Assembly: GCF_001411555.2 (NCBI RefSeq)
Contig: NC_049901.1
Span: forward strand, 7,884,681 to 7,948,680
Direction: 5' to 3'
Source of the DNA: Juglans regia
Lineage: Eukaryota > Streptophyta > Magnoliopsida > Fagales > Juglandaceae
Length of the DNA: 64,000 bases
Every line of letters starts with the position of its first letter. Within the stretch, counting starts at the first letter, position 1. The notes under the pieces were generated by a model. The model was not told the DNA's origin, searched no databases, and saw nothing but the letters and a program-made list of their open reading frames with translations. Position numbers and translations under genes: made by a program. Positions 59,776-64,000 of this stretch are shown piece by piece.

Positions 59776-62500
59776 GTTATCAGTTATGCTTTTGGATGAG
59801 CCCCCATATTTATATGGACGTTGCTACATCCACAGAGAATTTTCTCTACCGAACACTCATAAACATTTTCTTTTTTTTTTTAACTTTTTCTTTCACTATT
59901 TTTTAAACTATTTAGATATTTTTTTTAAAAAAAAAAAAAAATCACATATTCATTTAAAAACATTTACTTAATCATTAAGTTAAAAAACATTTTGCCGAAA
60001 TCTTATGTGGGAATAGTATTTTCCTATTTATATGTTCAAAGTACGTGTGTACGAGGGTGCGAGAGAGAGAGAGAGAGAGAGTCAGCTGAGGTCGACCCTC
60101 CACAGTGCTTTATGACTATAGGTAAAGCCAACTACTGCCATGCTATTATGATTCTAATGTCATTTCACATTTGTCTCTAAACTGTTTAAAAAGCCACATG
60201 CCGGTGGAACATATCATACTATAAAATCCATTAATTAGAACTATACGCAACAAGCCAAGCCCCCAACACACACAAGTTTGATGTAACTATTAGAAACTCT
60301 ACACTTTACACAACGTGTACCAAAATAGTACAATGGGGGACCCTTTTAATACAGCCGCAGCAAGAATCAAACTTCTCCCCCATGTGGAGGTTGCATGAAG
60401 TAGCAAAAGCTTACACACCAAACGACTTCAATTGCTTTTGACACTTGGTCTTTCCTGGTCTTCCAATTCTATCATGTTGCATGTCGAACCAACTTTTCCT
60501 GCATTGCTCACGCTTGCTTTGTTTTTATAATTCTTCTTATGTCATTTAATCATTATAATTTTTTTAAATTTTTATATAAAATAAAATAAATAATTTAATT
60601 TTTTCAAATTTTAAAATAAAAATAATATTAAAAAATATATATTTTAATAATATTTTATTTAATTTTTAATTTTAATCTCAACTCATTTCACTTATAAAAA
60701 CAAATGAGACAAGATCCCATGTGTTGCCTCCCTAGTCCCTCACATGGGTCTCTCAATGCAATTACTGGGTGGGTTCAAATCTTCCTTTTTCTGCAGACTT
60801 GTGTTGGTGTCCACCACGGCGTTTGTGGATTTGCTTTGGCATTGTACAAACTTTCTATTTAGGATTTCTATACACGATGTTTTTCTGTCTGTTTTTTGTT
60901 TTGGTTTGTTGGGTCTTTTGACTATCAATGCATTCTTGTCGTGGTAAAAAATTGAATTGCTCTATGATTTTGAGCAGAGTGGTCCAACTAGTTGCACCAG
61001 TGCCTCTGTTCTGCAACAAAGTTGGATTAAATTCCTGACAGGTGAGGTAGATGGACGGTCCTCTGTAAACGACTGGATTGGTCCAATGCACTGAAAACTG
61101 GTTTTAAAAGCTCGTGACTGTTCAAGTAACTGAGAACGTTTTCTTCCTCCTAGATTTCATTATTCATAATTTTTTTTTTTAAATGATCAGATCTAAACAT
61201 AAATGTTATTATGAGGCCCATTGATTAGGATTGTCTTTCTGTTTCATTGTCTAATAAAAAATAATCGGAAGGAAGGACTAATAAAACTGGGAGTTACCCA
61301 CTGGAAAAGGAATTCAAACTGATATGAATTAGCAATAAATCGACCAGATTGAACTTGGTTTGAAGACTCCAAGCCAAAACATTGCAGCCAGCAGAGAAAA
61401 GAAAGAAGCTTGTCTGTCTTATTTCATGGAGTTCTATTATATTAGGTCACTTTTGCTTATTTTTTGTGCACTCCATTGATATGATTGGTTAAAACAGTTA
61501 TTTTATATTAAAAATAAGTAACGCAACTAATTACATTAGTAAAGTGTACAAAAAATACATAAAAAGTGACTGCACATAAAATTTTTATATTCCATAATCC
61601 CATTTGGTATACTAAAAACTTGTCCAAACATGATAAAAACATTTGACCTCAATACTTTTTGAATAATACTACTCTTACCAATGAGTTTTACCAATGGTTT
61701 TTACCGCTCTACTTTTTTTATTTTTTTATTATTATTTTTTTTACTTAATGATTAAGTAAGTACTTTTTAATAATATTATGAATTTTTTTATTTTTTAAAA
61801 AATATTTAAATGTATTAAAAAAATACAAAAAAGAAAATACAAAAAAAATAAAACTCACAATTACATTAACGGTAGCTCCCAGCGGTAGCTGGGAGCGGTG
61901 GCCCTAGCGCCACTCATACATTTTTAGTTTTTTAATCTCCTGCCCAAAGAGATGAACAAGATCCACATAATCCCCTCAGCTTCCCCATAAACATCGGAGG
62001 CATCCAAACAAACCTCGACTTCCTTGGTTCCCCTCATCTACCCAAAGCTCAGGGTCAAACTCCCCTACCACATATTTTGTAGTTTGTTCTCTTTCTACTC
62101 TCTTTTTCTCTGATCAAATCCAACACGGTTTTGACTCCAAAATTCTGATTACCTTATTAAAATATATTATATTTTTTAATTTAAATTTATGCAGTATCAA
62201 TTAATCAAGAGTAATCTTATATAACCTTTTCAATTTTTTTATATTATATTTTTTTATTTTTTTATTTTTTTTGAGTTTATTTCTTTTAAATTAAATTAAT
62301 TATTCTATTTATTATTTATATATTAAATATTTGATAAAAAAAATAATAAAAATTAAAAAAAATATGATGCGTAGAAGTGTAAATTTTTTCATTAACTCTT
62401 AAACAATGAGTTGATATTTTATTAATTAATTATTGTTTATTTTTGGGGAAAATGAAATTTATTAGATCTGACGGCGATCCGCCAATGAAAAGGCACCTCA
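59776..62500. other. Intergenic DNA upstream of the GAUT gene, with repeats
   Basis: No gene. It contains a (GA)n tract (60060-60081), a GATGAGTTGA-family MITE with an AAAACAAATGAG end (~60530-60710), and an AT-rich element-like stretch (~61690-61915) ending at a 9-bp perfect hairpin, GCTCCCAGC-GGTA-GCTGGGAGC (61875-61896). The segment 60720-61440 is unique non-coding sequence. Confidence 0.5.
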
Positions 62501-62921
62501 CGTACTAAGAAAGAAATAAAGAACAAGAAGAAGAGAAAAGAAAACCCCATATTTTTCTCTCTCTTCCCCTGACTCTCGCTCTCTCTCTCCGTGTGAAGAC
62601 CAATTGATCTGTGAGAGAGGAAGCTGTTCCAAACCCAGAAGCCCGATTTGGTTGATTGATTCAAATCAGTGATTGAGTTCTCAAAAACCCATTTGCTAAT
62701 CTCCAATGCGGTCTCGTGGAAGACCAACAAGAAACAGAGTCTTGAGCGGAAAAACCCAGAGAAATAGATCTGAAATTGGTCAACGTCGTTGTGGGTGTGG
62801 GATAGGATCTAATGGTGAGGATTTTGGGACCATTGGTGGAGGTGTGTGCAGCGAGTCGAGTCGGTATTGGTAGGAGCGTAGTAGTGGTTTCCGGTGCAGT
62901 GGTGGGGCTGCATAGACGACG

Positions 62922-63132
62922 ATGCAGCTTCATTTCTCTCCTAGCATGAGAAGTATCACAATCTCTAGCAGCAATGGATTTATTAAATTGATGAAGATCA
63001 AGGTCGCAGCTCGCCACATCTCCTATAGGACCCTCTTCCACACTATTCTGATCCTCGCTTTCTTGTTGCCATTTGTCTTCATTCTCACTGCCGTTGTTAC
63101 CCTCGAAGGTGTCAACAAGTGCTCCTCATTTG
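62922..63132 (+). CDS. GAUT13/14-like galacturonosyltransferase, first exon (partial)
   Basis: The ATG at 62922 opens MQLHFSPSMRSITISSSNGF, followed by KVAARHISYRTLFHT and a hydrophobic anchor ILILAFLLPFVFILTAVV (residues ~43-60), then VTLEGVNKCSSF. The exon ends at a GT donor at 63133 after 211 nt (phase 1). This N-terminus is that of GAUT family 13/14 proteins: Golgi type II glycosyltransferases (GT8) that add galacturonic acid during pectin synthesis. The catalytic domain lies beyond the window. From 63133 to the window end I see only intron-like, T-rich sequence. A GCAG at 63979-63982 is not followed by the expected coding. The leader (~62560-62921) is CT-rich. Confidence 0.85.
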
Positions 63133-64000
63133 GTACTCTATTTTATCAACTTTTCATTCTTTTGCATTCCCAATTTTTGGTCCAATTCGTTTACATATTG
63201 GTTTGGTCAGGGTTTTATGTCATAGATCTTGATGTGGAATCGGTTGTTTTATTATGCCCATGTTGTGATTATATGTGATTTTTATTTTAGTAGCTCAATA
63301 CGATCGTCTTGTTCATTAATTGATTGGGTTGAATTGGATTTTGGTGCAGTGCCGTGTTTTGGCATGTCAATTAGGGCAGATATATTAAACGGTGATGATT
63401 AGATGTGATATTGAGTTTAGAGCTGAATATGATTGTCTTGTAAATTAATTGATTGGGTTGTTGTGTAGTGGCCGTGTTTTGGCATGTGAACCTGATTGGT
63501 TTTGTCAATTGTTTGAGTTGAATTGGGTTATGGTGTTACGCCCATGTGGTGAATATTTGTCATGTTTATTTGCGTGGCTCAATTATGATTGGTTTTATTA
63601 ATTGATTGGATTGAATTGGTTTTGGTGTAATGCCCATGTGTAGATTGTTTGTGATGATGATTTGTTTAGCAGGATGCAGTTGGTTTATTAATTGAGTTGG
63701 AAGGTGGTTTTCATTGTAATGCTTATCTGATGGATCTGTCATTTGGGTATGTCTAACTGAGCTGGATGGTTTGTTAATCAGATTGGACTAATTGAAATTG
63801 ATCTGAATATTAAGTTCTGGTATGTTTTAATCGAAATTGATGTATCTCAAAATCTGATATTTCTGTCAGTTTAAGTTTGTTTATCTCTTTTATAAGTTTC
63901 TCTTGTTTTGTTTAATTGAAGTTGATTATGAAGTAAGAAATCATATGTATTTATCCAATTTAGACACGTATTGTTTTGCAGAACATTGTTGATTATTTCC

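Noticed and set aside
63979..64000. Possible start of GAUT exon 2 after TTTTGCAG at the right edge
   Set aside because: The following bases do not encode the expected residues after KCSSF, and the splice phase does not fit. It is too close to the edge to call.

Overview
This is nuclear DNA of a flowering plant. Genes are sparse, have GT/AG introns and are separated by AT-rich, transposon-filled spacers. The gene families (plastidial L-type starch phosphorylase, PLS-class PPR protein, EAR-type C2H2 zinc finger, GAUT galacturonosyltransferase, plant UDP-glucose dehydrogenase) are those of a eudicot. The many short elements starting roughly GTTTGGA and rich in ATGAGATGAGTTGAGAT suggest a woody Fagales genome such as Juglandaceae. 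That last step is inference.

Layout. 1-930 (-): 5' part of a gene resembling plant calmodulin-binding-related proteins, running off the left edge. 1170-28295: one large tandem duplication. Unit A (1170-14381) and unit B (14389-28295) are joined by a 7-bp filler. Each unit carries an intron-less UDP-glucose 6-dehydrogenase ORF (480 aa, one residue different) and an ELM2-SANT gene. The ELM2-SANT gene is intact in A (8842-10880). In B it is a pseudogene, with its 5' half replaced by a piece of LTR retrotransposon and its remnant frameshifted. The UGDH-B upstream region has been replaced by about 4.1 kb of foreign DNA that includes the 3' end of a TRS120-like gene in antisense. 29584-31305 (+): a five-finger C2H2 repressor-type protein. 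33117-41622 (-): a complete 15-exon plastidial alpha-glucan phosphorylase, 990 aa by my splice model. 41623-52093: a transposon graveyard with miniature elements, a LINE fossil, hAT-like elements and a PIF/Harbinger transposase fossil. 52094-53394 (+): a BAG8-like IQ/BAG protein in two exons. 54120-56153 (+): a 677-aa PPR protein. 57877-59412: a 1536-bp hAT-type element with a perfect 8-bp target duplication. 62922 onward (+): first exon of a GAUT13/14-like galacturonosyltransferase, running off the right edge.

How the genes relate. UGDH makes UDP-glucuronate, the precursor of the UDP-galacturonate used by GAUT enzymes for pectin. The phosphorylase acts in plastid starch metabolism. I do not think the neighbourhood is a functional cluster. 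It looks like an old conserved gene block: from memory, Arabidopsis has UGD genes beside ELM2, C2H2, PHS1, BAG8, PPR and calmodulin-binding-related genes on chromosomes 1, 3 and 5. The most informative biology here is the recent duplication. Two nearly identical UGDH enzymes now sit behind different upstream sequence, and the co-duplicated transcriptional regulator is dying.
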